Shown: piece by piece, positions 1 to 7,955 of the stretch | Numbering within the stretch: the first letter of the stretch is position 1 | Layout: each line of letters opens with the position of its first letter | Assembly: GCF_030053895.1 (NCBI RefSeq) | Contig: NZ_CP125781.1 | Span: 1,674,001-1,738,000 of the forward strand | Length of the DNA: 64,000 nucleotides | Reading direction: 5' to 3' | Source: Trabulsiella odontotermitis | GTDB taxonomy: Bacteria; Pseudomonadota; Gammaproteobacteria; Enterobacterales; Enterobacteriaceae | The notes under the pieces: model-generated | Database searches by the model: none | The model's input: the letters and a program-made list of their open reading frames with translations, nothing else | What the model was told of the DNA's origin: nothing | Program-made: the position numbers and the translations under genes

Positions 1-829
1 GCAGAAATACGTCACGCAGATGGGTGAGAAAACCCGTGCGCTGCTGGACAGCGCCGGAGCGGGTAGCCGTGACACGCAGCGGCGCAATGAAGAAGCGCAA
101 CTTCGTCAGGGCTGGATGAATGCCGGTGGTTCTGATACCGACCAGGGTTACCAGAACGAACTGGCCGCACTGAAAAACTACTATGCTGCCCAGGATACCC
201 TGCGTGGCGACTGGTTATCCGGCGCGAAATCGGCCTGGGCTGATTATGTCGATTCTGCGTCAGATGCCTACGGTCAGGTTAAATCAGCGGCTGCAAGCGC
301 CTTTGACGGGTTTTCAAAAAACCTCGGCGACATGCTGGTATCAGGTAAAGCAAAGTGGGCCGACTTCACCCGCTCCACACTGTCGATGCTGGCTCAAATT
401 GCCATGAAGCAGGCGCTGGTAGGGCTGGCAAATTCAGCCTCAACAGCGTTTGGTTTTGCCGGTGGCGGCTTCACCGGATCCGGCGGGAAATATGAGCCTG
501 CCGGGGTGGTTCACCGTGGTGAGTTCGTTTTTCACAAAGAGGCGACCAGCCGGATCGGCGTTGACAACCTGTACAGGCTGATGCGTGGCTATGCAACCGG
601 AGGTTATGTCGGCAATGGTTCAGGTGCAATGGCGACGCCGTTTGGTGTGAGTGTTTATGCGCCTGTTTCGGTGACAACCGGTCAGCAGCAGGCTGGGGCT
701 GATACGCAAAACAGCAACGTTCAACTCGGTCAGGCTTATCAGCGTGTGATCGACAAATCTGTCAGGGACGGCATCGTCCGGGAAATTCGCCCGGGCGGTA
801 TTCTGTGGAATGCCAATAAAAACAGGTGA
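1..829 (+). CDS. Phage tail tape measure protein, C-terminal part (partial)
   Basis: The reading frame is open from the first bases of the window, so only the last ~275 residues of a much longer protein are present. The C-terminus matches the lambda gpH type: an Ala-rich amphipathic stretch (about residues 65-145) is followed by a glycine-rich segment and the conserved 'GGVVHRGEFVF'-like motif (seen as AGVVHRGEFVFHKEA), typical of lambda-family tape measure C-termini. Tape measure proteins set tail length and pass into the host envelope on infection. The frame stops just before a lambda M-like gene, matching the order H-M-L-K-I-J of lambda. The start and length cannot be seen here. Confidence 0.85.
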   Translation, partial: QKYVTQMGEKTRALLDSAGAGSRDTQRRNEEAQLRQGWMNAGGSDTDQGYQNELAALKNYYAAQDTLRGDWLSGAKSAWADYVDSASDAYGQVKSAAASAFDGFSKNLGDMLVSGKAKWADFTRSTLSMLAQIAMKQALVGLANSASTAFGFAGGGFTGSGGKYEPAGVVHRGEFVFHKEATSRIGVDNLYRLMRGYATGGYVGNGSGAMATPFGVSVYAPVSVTTGQQQAGADTQNSNVQLGQAYQRVIDKSVRDGIVREIRPGGILWNANKNR

Positions 830-834
830 TCACT

Positions 835-1182
835 ATGGCTGTTGAAGTATTTATCTGGTCGATTCAGGCGACTGGTCAGCCAACGACCAAAAGCAAGGAC
901 ACAATCCGTAAAGCTCAGTTTGGCGACGGTTATGCGCAGGTGAGCGGTTCGGGTCTGAATGACGAAACGTTGGAGTTTGATTACACCTTCCGCGGGCGAC
1001 CGGAGACCGGGCTGGAGATTTATGCCTTCCTGCGCCGCCATAAAACGAAGTCATTTTTATTTGCGCCGCCCTTCGGTGAACTGGCGCTGTGGCGTGTTCA
1101 GGCGGACAGCCTTCAGAAGGTCATTCTTGGCAAAAAAGTGATGACGGTAACTGCAACCTTTGAACAGGCATTTGCACCATGA
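835..1182 (+). CDS. Phage minor tail protein M (tail tip)
   Basis: A 115-residue protein related to lambda gpM, a component of the tail tip that helps build the base of the non-contractile tail. The 'RKAQFGDGYAQ' segment near residue 28 is the family signature (lambda gpM has a similar RFGDGYSQ segment), and the C-terminus ends in the usual '...TFEQAF'. The ATG at 835 follows an AGGTGA ribosome binding site that overlaps the end of the tape measure gene; a GTG nine bases upstream is possible but less well placed. The stop overlaps the start of the L-like gene by four bases, so the genes are translationally coupled. Confidence 0.85.
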   Translation: MAVEVFIWSIQATGQPTTKSKDTIRKAQFGDGYAQVSGSGLNDETLEFDYTFRGRPETGLEIYAFLRRHKTKSFLFAPPFGELALWRVQADSLQKVILGKKVMTVTATFEQAFAP

Positions 1183-1934
1183 GTCTTAATGCTGACTATC
1201 AGAAACTGGAGCCCGGTAATGAAATCCGGCTTTTTGAAGTGGACGGTACCGCGTTCGGTGTATCGGATGTGATGTACTTCCATGCATATAATATCCAGCA
1301 CACCCCGGAAGAGATCACCAGTGCTGGCGGTGATGAGTCAAAGCTGCAGGCCAAATCGGTCTGGTGGCAGGGAAACGAATACCGTGCGTGGCCATGCCAG
1401 ATTGAAGGCATCGAGGCGTCGACAGATGGTACGAGCGCGCAGCCAAAGCTGTCGGTCGCAGACCTGGAAAGTTCGATCACGGCATTGTGCCTGGCTTATG
1501 ACGATCTCGTTCTGGCTAAGGTCATTATCCATGACACGCTGGCACAGTATCTCGATGCGCGGAATTTTACTGGTGGCAATCCCGCGGCAGACCCGACGCA
1601 GGAAAAGCTGAGAAGCTTTTATATTGACGGGAAAGAGCTCGAAACAAACGAAGTTGTCCAGTTCGTTCTGAGCAGCCCGATGGATCTGCAGGGGCAGATG
1701 CTACCAACGCGCCAGCTTCATTCGCTGTGTACCTGGTGTATCCGCAACAAATACCGCTCCGGCGACGGCTGTGATTATGCCGGGACTCTGTATTTCGACA
1801 AAAATAACACCCCTGTCACTGATCCGTCGCTCGATGAGTGCAACGGCACGCTGACTGCCTGCAAGCTGCGGCATGGTGCAAACAATGAACTGCCGTTCGG
1901 TGGCTTCCCCGGCACGTCACTTATCAGGAGCTGA
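1179..1934 (+). CDS. Phage minor tail protein L (Fe-S tail tip protein)
   Basis: A 251-residue orthologue of lambda gpL, which joins the tail tip complex with J, I and K. Five cysteines lie between about residues 184 and 228 in the pattern CTWC...GDGC...DEC...TAC. In lambda gpL the C-terminal cysteines bind a [4Fe-4S] cluster, and the spacing here is compatible with that. The start at 1179 overlaps the M-like stop by four bases (ATGA). The K-like gene starts directly after the stop codon. Confidence 0.88.
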   Translation: MSLNADYQKLEPGNEIRLFEVDGTAFGVSDVMYFHAYNIQHTPEEITSAGGDESKLQAKSVWWQGNEYRAWPCQIEGIEASTDGTSAQPKLSVADLESSITALCLAYDDLVLAKVIIHDTLAQYLDARNFTGGNPAADPTQEKLRSFYIDGKELETNEVVQFVLSSPMDLQGQMLPTRQLHSLCTWCIRNKYRSGDGCDYAGTLYFDKNNTPVTDPSLDECNGTLTACKLRHGANNELPFGGFPGTSLIRS

Positions 1935-1935
1935 T

Positions 1936-2646
1936 ATGCGACAGAAAACCATTGATGCCATCATGGCGCATGCTGCTGCGGAATATCCGCGGGAATGCTG
2001 CGGTGTTGTCGCGCAGAAAAGCCGGGTTGAGCGGTATTTTCCCTGCCATAACCTGGCCCCGGCGCCGGAGGAACAGTTTCTTCTCTCCCCGGAGGATTAT
2101 GCAGCGGCGGAAGACTGGGGGACGGCGATAGCGATCGTTCACAGTCACCCCGATGCCACGACACAACCGAGTGAGCTGGACAAGGCGCAGTGTGACACGA
2201 CGCTGCTGCCCTGGCATATTGTCAGCTGGCCGGAAGGCGACCTGCGCACCATCCAGCCGCGCGGCGAGCTGCCGCTGCTGGAGCGTCCGTTCGTGCTCGG
2301 TCATTTCGACTGCTGGGGGCTGGTGATGAGTTACTTCCGGCAGACGCACGGCATTGAACTGACCGATTACCGGGTGGATTACCCGTGGTGGGAAGACCAG
2401 TATCCGGACAATTTTTACCGGGACTGCTGGTATGATTGTGGATTCCGGGAGTTCGACGGGCCGCCGTTACCGGGTGATCTTGTGATCATGCAGGTCCAGG
2501 CGAATAAATGGAACCACGCGGGGATCCTGATGGACGGCAACATGCTGCTGCACCACCTCTACGGTCATCTGAGCAAGCGCACACCCTATGGCGGCTACTG
2601 GATGGAACGAACTATGAAGGTTCTTCGTTATAAATCTCTGTGCTAA
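1936..2646 (+). CDS. Phage tail protein K: JAMM protease plus NlpC/P60 domain
   Basis: A 236-residue lambda gpK-like protein with two hydrolase domains. The N-terminal Mov34/JAMM metalloprotease domain shows Glu in PRECCGVV (about residue 16) and the zinc motif HSHPDATTQPSELD (from about residue 69). The C-terminal NlpC/P60 domain shows the catalytic Cys in FDCWG (about residue 126) and a likely catalytic His in NHAGI (about residue 195). Proteins of this type process or open a path for the tail tip and cut peptidoglycan peptides. ATG 1936 follows the L stop closely (ggagctgATatg); longer starts would lie inside the L gene. Both catalytic centres look intact. Confidence 0.88.
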   Translation: MRQKTIDAIMAHAAAEYPRECCGVVAQKSRVERYFPCHNLAPAPEEQFLLSPEDYAAAEDWGTAIAIVHSHPDATTQPSELDKAQCDTTLLPWHIVSWPEGDLRTIQPRGELPLLERPFVLGHFDCWGLVMSYFRQTHGIELTDYRVDYPWWEDQYPDNFYRDCWYDCGFREFDGPPLPGDLVIMQVQANKWNHAGILMDGNMLLHHLYGHLSKRTPYGGYWMERTMKVLRYKSLC

Positions 2647-2676
2647 CCTCTTTCTTATTTGATGAGGAACAGGGAT

Positions 2677-3012
2677 ATGAAACAAGCTATTTTCATTTTT
2701 CTATTGTTTGGTTTATTCGGTTGTAGTGCTTCCTCTTTACAGCAAGATGAACCAATTTATTCAGGACATTCATCTAAAAAGGCGTCTGATGTAAATAAGT
2801 GTTTGGCGCCAAAATGGCAGGAATTACACCCGCAAGCAACAAGTATTGAAACTGAATCAGGTTATAGAATTTCGGCAGCAGATGATTTATTTGGTGTCTT
2901 ATCAATGGCGGTTATCCAGGATAATGTTAAGGGTGGCTCCGACATCAAAGTTTTTGCAGCCAGTAAAGGAATAGGGGACCCGTGGGGGAGCGCAGCACGC
3001 TCCTGTATTTAG
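2677..3012 (+). CDS. Small lipoprotein, phage moron
   Basis: A 111-residue protein with a lipoprotein signal peptide: MKQAIFIFLLFGLFGC, with the lipobox Cys at residue 16. I do not recognise the mature part. It sits between the K- and I-like tail genes, where lambdoid phages often carry extra 'moron' genes. The DNA is visibly richer in A and T than the flanking tail genes, and a terminator-like hairpin follows the stop. Lysogen-expressed phage lipoproteins can block superinfection or alter the host surface; that role is only a possibility here. ATG 2677 is chosen because it places the hydrophobic core directly after the start; ATGs at 2659 and 2662 would add six or five residues. Confidence 0.6.
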   Translation: MKQAIFIFLLFGLFGCSASSLQQDEPIYSGHSSKKASDVNKCLAPKWQELHPQATSIETESGYRISAADDLFGVLSMAVIQDNVKGGSDIKVFAASKGIGDPWGSAARSCI

Positions 3013-3016
3013 TGAG

Positions 3017-3043
3017 AAAGCCACCGTTAAAGGTGGCTTTTTT
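3017..3043 (+). terminator. Terminator-like hairpin after the moron lipoprotein
   Basis: A 9-bp stem AAAGCCACC/GGTGGCTTT with a 6-base loop is followed by a run of T. It starts a few bases after the lipoprotein stop codon and lies just before the I-like gene's ribosome binding site. It could end a lysogenic transcript of the moron gene while Q-modified late transcription reads through. Confidence 0.65.
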
Positions 3044-3056
3044 GTTGGAGTGGTAT

Positions 3057-3659
3057 ATGCAGGAAATCATGACGCGTATTGAGTTAGGAGGCGTTCTCGG
3101 GAAAACTTTCGGGAAAGTACATAATCGATTAATAATGACCACAAACGAAGCGGTAAATGCACTTGCTAAAACTGTTAATGGTTTTGAAAAATTCCTTAAT
3201 ACAAGCAGAATGCGCGGACTTACATATGCCGTATTTAAAGGCAAAAAAAATATCGGCGTGGATGAATTAGGATTCCCTGTCTCTGGTGATGTTATTCGAA
3301 TCGTTCCTGTTGTTATAGGTAGTAAAAAAGCTGGAGTCCTTCAAACAATACTGGGTGCTGTGCTGGTAGTCGCTGGTGCGCTTGGTGCCACTATCGGGCA
3401 AGCATGGGGCGGCGCTGCATGGGGACCAGCCGCCATGAAGATTGGCGCAGCTTTGATGATTGGCGGCGTTGTGCAAATGCTCTCACCACAAACCGCCGGT
3501 CTTGCCAGTAAACAGGATGCCGACAACCGTGCTTCTTATGCCTTTGGCGGGGTGACGAACACTGCTGCTCAGGGTTATCCGGTCCCACTTCTTTACGGTA
3601 AACGTCGTATCGGCGGTGCGATTGTTTCGGCGGGGATCTACGTCGAAGATCAGCAATAG
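3057..3659 (+). CDS. Phage tail assembly protein I
   Basis: A 200-residue protein of the lambda gpI family, needed for tail tip assembly in lambda but not found in the mature virion. A hydrophobic Gly/Ala-rich segment (about residues 100-145) precedes the conserved C-terminal segment with 'PVPLLYGKRRIGGAIVSAG'. ATG 3057 has a GGAGTGG ribosome binding site. The first ~90 codons are AT-rich like the upstream lipoprotein, and the rest is GC-rich like the other tail genes, which suggests a mosaic junction inside the gene near 3.33 kb. Confidence 0.82.
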   Translation: MQEIMTRIELGGVLGKTFGKVHNRLIMTTNEAVNALAKTVNGFEKFLNTSRMRGLTYAVFKGKKNIGVDELGFPVSGDVIRIVPVVIGSKKAGVLQTILGAVLVVAGALGATIGQAWGGAAWGPAAMKIGAALMIGGVVQMLSPQTAGLASKQDADNRASYAFGGVTNTAAQGYPVPLLYGKRRIGGAIVSAGIYVEDQQ

Positions 3660-3685
3660 TTCTCCATTCTTCTCATTTTCTCAGG

Positions 3686-3706
3686 CCACCTTCAGGTGGT
3701 TTTTTT
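3686..3706 (+). terminator. Terminator-like hairpin between I and J
   Basis: A short hairpin CCACC-TTCA-GGTGG is followed directly by seven T. It lies between the stop of the I-like gene and the J start, inside what should be one late operon, so it probably works only on transcripts not modified by the late antiterminator. The stem sequence resembles that of the hairpin at 3017. Confidence 0.5.
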
Positions 3707-3717
3707 GTGGGCAAAAT

Positions 3718-6700
3718 ATGGCTAAAGATATTAAGGGGCGCAAAGGTGGCGGTTCCAGTTCCCGCACACCCACAGAACAACCAGATGATCTGCAGTCGGT
3801 TGCTAAAGCAAAACTTCTTATCGCGCTGGGAGAGGGTGAGTTTGCCGGTGGCCTGACCGGGAGAAATATCTATCTGGACGGCACCCCGCTGGAGAACAGC
3901 GATGGTTCGCAAAATTTCGGCGGTGTGGTGTGGGAATTTCGCCCGGGCACGCAGGCGCAGAAATATATCCAGGGGATCCCCGGCACTGAAAATGAAATTA
4001 ACGTCGGTACCGAAGTTTCAAGCACGACGGCCTGGACGCATACTTTCACCAGTACGCAGCTATCAGCCATTCGTCTTCGTATCAAGTGGCCGTCACTGTT
4101 CCGTCAGGAAGACGATGGCGATCTCACAGGTAACACGGTCAGTTATGCCATCGATTTACAGACGGATGGCGGCGCATGGCAGACCGTCCTTACCACAAGT
4201 GTTAAAGGTAAAACGACCTCAGGCTATGAACGCAGCCACCGAATTGATCTGCCGGTTGCAGGAACCACCTGGACGGTTCGCCTTCGTAAATTAACCGCTG
4301 ACGCCAGTAGCGCAAAAATCGGCGATACGATGACACTGCAAAGCTATACGGAAGTGATCGACGCCAAGCTGCGCTATCCGAACACGGCGTTGCTCTACAT
4401 TGAGTTTGACTCGAGTCAGTTCAATGGTTCTGTTCCGCAGATCTCCTGTGAGCCACGCGGTCGGGTTATCCGGGTTCCGGATAACTACGACCCGGAAACC
4501 AGAACGTATAGCGGCACATGGACAGGGGCCTTTAAGTGGGCATGGACGGACAACCCGGCATGGATTTTTTACGATCTGGTGGTTACCGACCGGTTTGGTC
4601 TGGGAAATCGCCTGACGGCAGCAAACATCGACAAATGGTCGTTGTATCAGGTGGCGCAGTATTGTGATCAGCCAGTTCCTGATGGAAAAGGCGGCAGCGG
4701 TACTGAGCCGCGCTATATCTGTAATGTGTATGTGCAGGATCGCAATGACGCATACACCGTTCTGCGGGATTTTGCCGCCATCTTCCGTGGAATGACCTAC
4801 TGGGGTGGCGATCAGATTGTCGCCCTGGCTGATATGCCCCGTGACATAGACTACGTCTACACGCGCGCTAACGTGACAGACGGCGTTTTCAACTATTCCA
4901 GCAGCACATCCAAAACGCGTTACACAAACGCACTGGTGTCGTGGTCTGATCCTGCTAATGCCTATGCCGACGCCATGGAGCCGGTATTTGAGCAGGCGCT
5001 GGTGGCGCGTTACGGCTTCAATCAGCTGGAAATGACGGCGATCGGCTGCACCCGACAATCCGAAGCCAACCGCAAAGGGCGCTGGGGCATCCTCACCAAT
5101 AACAAAGATCGCGTCGTTTCTTTTTCTGTCGGCCTTGACGGGAATATTCCGCAGCCTGGGTATGTCATCGCCGTTGCGGACGAAAAACTGTCCGGGAAAG
5201 TGACGGGTGGGCGTATCAGTGCTGTTAACGGGCGTGTCATTACGCTTGACCGGGTAGCCGATGTGAGCGCGGGTGGCAGGCTGATTCTGAACCTGCCATC
5301 CGGCGCGGCGCAGGCCAGAACGGTGCAGTCGGTAAACGGCAGGGCTGTGACCGTCACCACGGCATACAGTGAAACGCCACAGCCGGAAAGTATCTGGGTA
5401 GCAGAGTCTGGAGAACTGTATGCGCAGCAATACCGCGTTATCAGCGTGACAGACAACAATGACGGGACATTCAGTATTTCCGGGGCTTTCTACGACCCGG
5501 ATAAATTTCCCCGCATTGATACGGGTGCCATCATTGACCAGCGCCCGGTCTCGGTTGTCCCGCCGGGTAACCAGAGCGCGCCGGGTAATATTGTCATCGG
5601 CAGCTACTCGACTGTCAGCCAGGGGATCAGTCAGAAAACGATGCGGGTGACATGGGACGTGACCACAAATGCCATTTCCTATGAAGCCCAGTGGCGGCGA
5701 AATGATGGGAACTGGGTCAATGTACCGCGCAGCTCCACCACCTCGTTTGAAGTGCCGTCAATCTACACCGGACGATATCTGGTAAGGGTGCGGGCAATCA
5801 ATGCGGCGGAAATTTCCAGCGGCTGGGGCTATTCGGTCGAGAAAACACTCACCGGGAAGGTCGGTAATCCACCGAAGCCGGTAGGGTTTACCGCGACTGG
5901 GATCAACTGGGGGATCCGACTTAACTGGGGATTTCCGGCCAACACCGGCGATACGCTGAAAACGGAAATTCAGTACACGGCGAATGCTGACTTTTCGGAG
6001 CCGTTGTTGCTCAGCGATGTTCCGTATCCGTCATCAGAATACATCCAGCTCGGGCTAAAGGCGGGGCAGGAGTTCTGGTACCGCGCGCAGCTGGTCGACA
6101 AGTCCGGTAATGAATCCGGGTTTACCGACTGGCTTCGCGGTATGTCTAACGATAACGCAGACGACTATCTCGGCGATATCGCTGACGATTTCATGAAGTC
6201 CGCCGACGGTGACAGGCTGACCAGCGACATCAATACCAATCTTGAAGCTGTATTACAGAATGCGCTGGCGAACAACGATGCGGTTGACCACCAGTGGCGC
6301 CAGTATGGTGAAGTGCGTGCCGATATCCTGATTGTCAAAACAACCGTTGCGGAAGTGGATAAGGCAATGGCTGAGCTGTCGACCACTGTCCAGGCACAGA
6401 TCAGTGACGTCACTGCCTCGCTCGAAGACAAGCTTACAGCGACAGTGGATGCCGATGGCGCTACCGCTATTTATACCCTGAAAGCAGGCGTCAGAATTAA
6501 CGGGGTAATGTACAACGCCGGGATGAGCATTGCAGTACTTGCTCAGGCGGGGCAGCCGATTGTTACGCGGGTTGGTTTCAACGCTAACCAGTTTGTTCTG
6601 ATGAGTGGCAGCGGAGATACGCAGTATTCGCCGTTTGCCGTCATCAACGGGCAGGTGTTCATCAGTTCGGCGTTTATCCAGGATGGCTCAGTCACCAACG

Positions 6701-6924
6701 CGAAGATCGGCAACAACATCCGATCAAATACCTTTGTTGCTGGACCTACCGGTTCCGGCTGGAACATCGACAAGAGCGGTGACTGTGAATTCCACGGGAA
6801 GCTGTATGCCACAAGCGGCCAGTTTGGCTTCGCTGGCAACGGCAATGGTGTCACGATTGACGGGAAAGGGATTACCGTTGCGCTGACGGGGGGCGGAAAA
6901 GTCGTGGTAGGGGAGTGGTCCTGA
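3718..6924 (+). CDS. Phage host specificity protein J (central tail tip/fibre)
   Basis: A 1068-residue orthologue of lambda gpJ, the tail-tip protein that contacts the host receptor. The conserved N-terminal tail-hub region carries the family motif KAKLLIALGEGEFAGG near residue 24. Two fibronectin type III-like modules lie at roughly 620-710 and 715-805, and a DUF1983 region ('...VGFNANQFVLMSGSG...') at about 860-1010. The last ~60 residues form a separate Gly-rich tip, the part that usually varies with host receptor. ATG 3718 is chosen because MAKDIKGRKGGG matches the usual J start. The frame can be read upstream to 3616, but that would overlap gene I and the hairpin. Confidence 0.9.
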   Translation: MAKDIKGRKGGGSSSRTPTEQPDDLQSVAKAKLLIALGEGEFAGGLTGRNIYLDGTPLENSDGSQNFGGVVWEFRPGTQAQKYIQGIPGTENEINVGTEVSSTTAWTHTFTSTQLSAIRLRIKWPSLFRQEDDGDLTGNTVSYAIDLQTDGGAWQTVLTTSVKGKTTSGYERSHRIDLPVAGTTWTVRLRKLTADASSAKIGDTMTLQSYTEVIDAKLRYPNTALLYIEFDSSQFNGSVPQISCEPRGRVIRVPDNYDPETRTYSGTWTGAFKWAWTDNPAWIFYDLVVTDRFGLGNRLTAANIDKWSLYQVAQYCDQPVPDGKGGSGTEPRYICNVYVQDRNDAYTVLRDFAAIFRGMTYWGGDQIVALADMPRDIDYVYTRANVTDGVFNYSSSTSKTRYTNALVSWSDPANAYADAMEPVFEQALVARYGFNQLEMTAIGCTRQSEANRKGRWGILTNNKDRVVSFSVGLDGNIPQPGYVIAVADEKLSGKVTGGRISAVNGRVITLDRVADVSAGGRLILNLPSGAAQARTVQSVNGRAVTVTTAYSETPQPESIWVAESGELYAQQYRVISVTDNNDGTFSISGAFYDPDKFPRIDTGAIIDQRPVSVVPPGNQSAPGNIVIGSYSTVSQGISQKTMRVTWDVTTNAISYEAQWRRNDGNWVNVPRSSTTSFEVPSIYTGRYLVRVRAINAAEISSGWGYSVEKTLTGKVGNPPKPVGFTATGINWGIRLNWGFPANTGDTLKTEIQYTANADFSEPLLLSDVPYPSSEYIQLGLKAGQEFWYRAQLVDKSGNESGFTDWLRGMSNDNADDYLGDIADDFMKSADGDRLTSDINTNLEAVLQNALANNDAVDHQWRQYGEVRADILIVKTTVAEVDKAMAELSTTVQAQISDVTASLEDKLTATVDADGATAIYTLKAGVRINGVMYNAGMSIAVLAQAGQPIVTRVGFNANQFVLMSGSGDTQYSPFAVINGQVFISSAFIQDGSVTNAKIGNNIRSNTFVAGPTGSGWNIDKSGDCEFHGKLYATSGQFGFAGNGNGVTIDGKGITVALTGGGKVVVGEWS

Positions 6925-6925
6925 T

Positions 6926-7891
6926 ATGGCAAAGGGGATTTACATCGACCTGAACGACGGCAGACCGCCGATGGAAATAACAGCGGGGCTTCGTGCCCCG
7001 TCTTTTTGCATGCGCACCCCGGATGATTTCAACGGGAGAACGCGGACGATCACCGGACTAGTCAGCGGGAGCCAGGTCATATTCATTCCGGATGTTGGCT
7101 GTGTCTTTACCTACATTGGAACGGACACCATTCCGACGATCGTGAACCTGAAGAGCATCAGCATTTCGGGCGGCAGCATTACCATGAACAACGATGCCGG
7201 TAACATTGGTAATTTCGATAAAAAATGTTTTCCGGGCACCGTCATGCAGATCCTGCCTGCCAGCAGCGCAACGAATGGCATCGGACTGTTTGTCGCCAGT
7301 TCGACGGATTTCACTGCAATAACCACGAGTACACGTTTACTGACCTGCGTGGCCTCTGGCGTTAAAACGGTAACCGGCGCGACGACGGTATCTGCGATAG
7401 CGGGGAAAACGATCAGCGCCGGGGCCATTATGTTCGCGAAGTGGGATAACTCCGGCGTCAGCGTGACAAAATCTGGCGCAAATATCTGGGTGAATAACAT
7501 CACTGACGCATTCCCTGTCGATGCTTCGGTGTCGATGACCTATGCCATTTTTGACAACGTTGATCCGGTGCCGGGAAGAGGAATAACCATCATGGCCGGG
7601 AGCCGGTGCGTGTTCTCCACCGTTTCCCGTCCTTTTGTTTACAGCGGTGCCGCCTGGACGCCTTCATGGAATAACACGGCGATTGGCTCACGAATGGTTT
7701 TGCTCGGGACTTTCGGCATGGCGACGACCTATTCCGGCAACCGGAATATCCTGAAGCACGCCGGGATCAGAATGTCCGGCGGAAACGTGGCGCTGGAGAG
7801 AGGTAAGGATATCGAATGGTGGGTAGATTCTGCATTTACCGGCCGTGACCAGATCGGGATATCCCTGCCTTTACTTGACCCGATTTACTGA
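6926..7891 (+). CDS. Phage tail-region protein of unknown function
   Basis: A 321-residue protein starting two bases after the J stop codon, so it is cotranslated with J. It has no signal peptide or membrane segment; it is rich in Ser, Thr, Val and Gly and reads as mostly beta-strand. Similar proteins are common between J and the side tail fibre in lambdoid prophages of enterobacteria, but I know of no assigned role. Its position suggests a tail-tip accessory or a second adhesin. A terminator-like hairpin follows the stop. Confidence 0.7.
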   Translation: MAKGIYIDLNDGRPPMEITAGLRAPSFCMRTPDDFNGRTRTITGLVSGSQVIFIPDVGCVFTYIGTDTIPTIVNLKSISISGGSITMNNDAGNIGNFDKKCFPGTVMQILPASSATNGIGLFVASSTDFTAITTSTRLLTCVASGVKTVTGATTVSAIAGKTISAGAIMFAKWDNSGVSVTKSGANIWVNNITDAFPVDASVSMTYAIFDNVDPVPGRGITIMAGSRCVFSTVSRPFVYSGAAWTPSWNNTAIGSRMVLLGTFGMATTYSGNRNILKHAGIRMSGGNVALERGKDIEWWVDSAFTGRDQIGISLPLLDPIY

Positions 7892-7908
7892 ATTTAACTG
7901 CATAACTG

Positions 7909-7932
7909 AACCCTGTTCCGGCAGGGTTTTTT
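7909..7932 (+). terminator. Terminator-like hairpin before the tail fibre gene
   Basis: A perfect 7-bp stem AACCCTG/CAGGGTT with loop TTCCGG runs into a T tract. It separates the unknown protein at 6926 from the tail fibre gene at 7956. It is the third such hairpin in this late operon. Confidence 0.6.
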
Positions 7933-7955
7933 ATTGCCTGAAAACAGGAGCCATT

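Noticed and set aside
4291..5430. Long minus-strand frame (379 aa) antisense to J
   Set aside because: It is a shadow of the GC-rich J gene: no start signal, no recognisable domain, and J in the other strand is a full family match.
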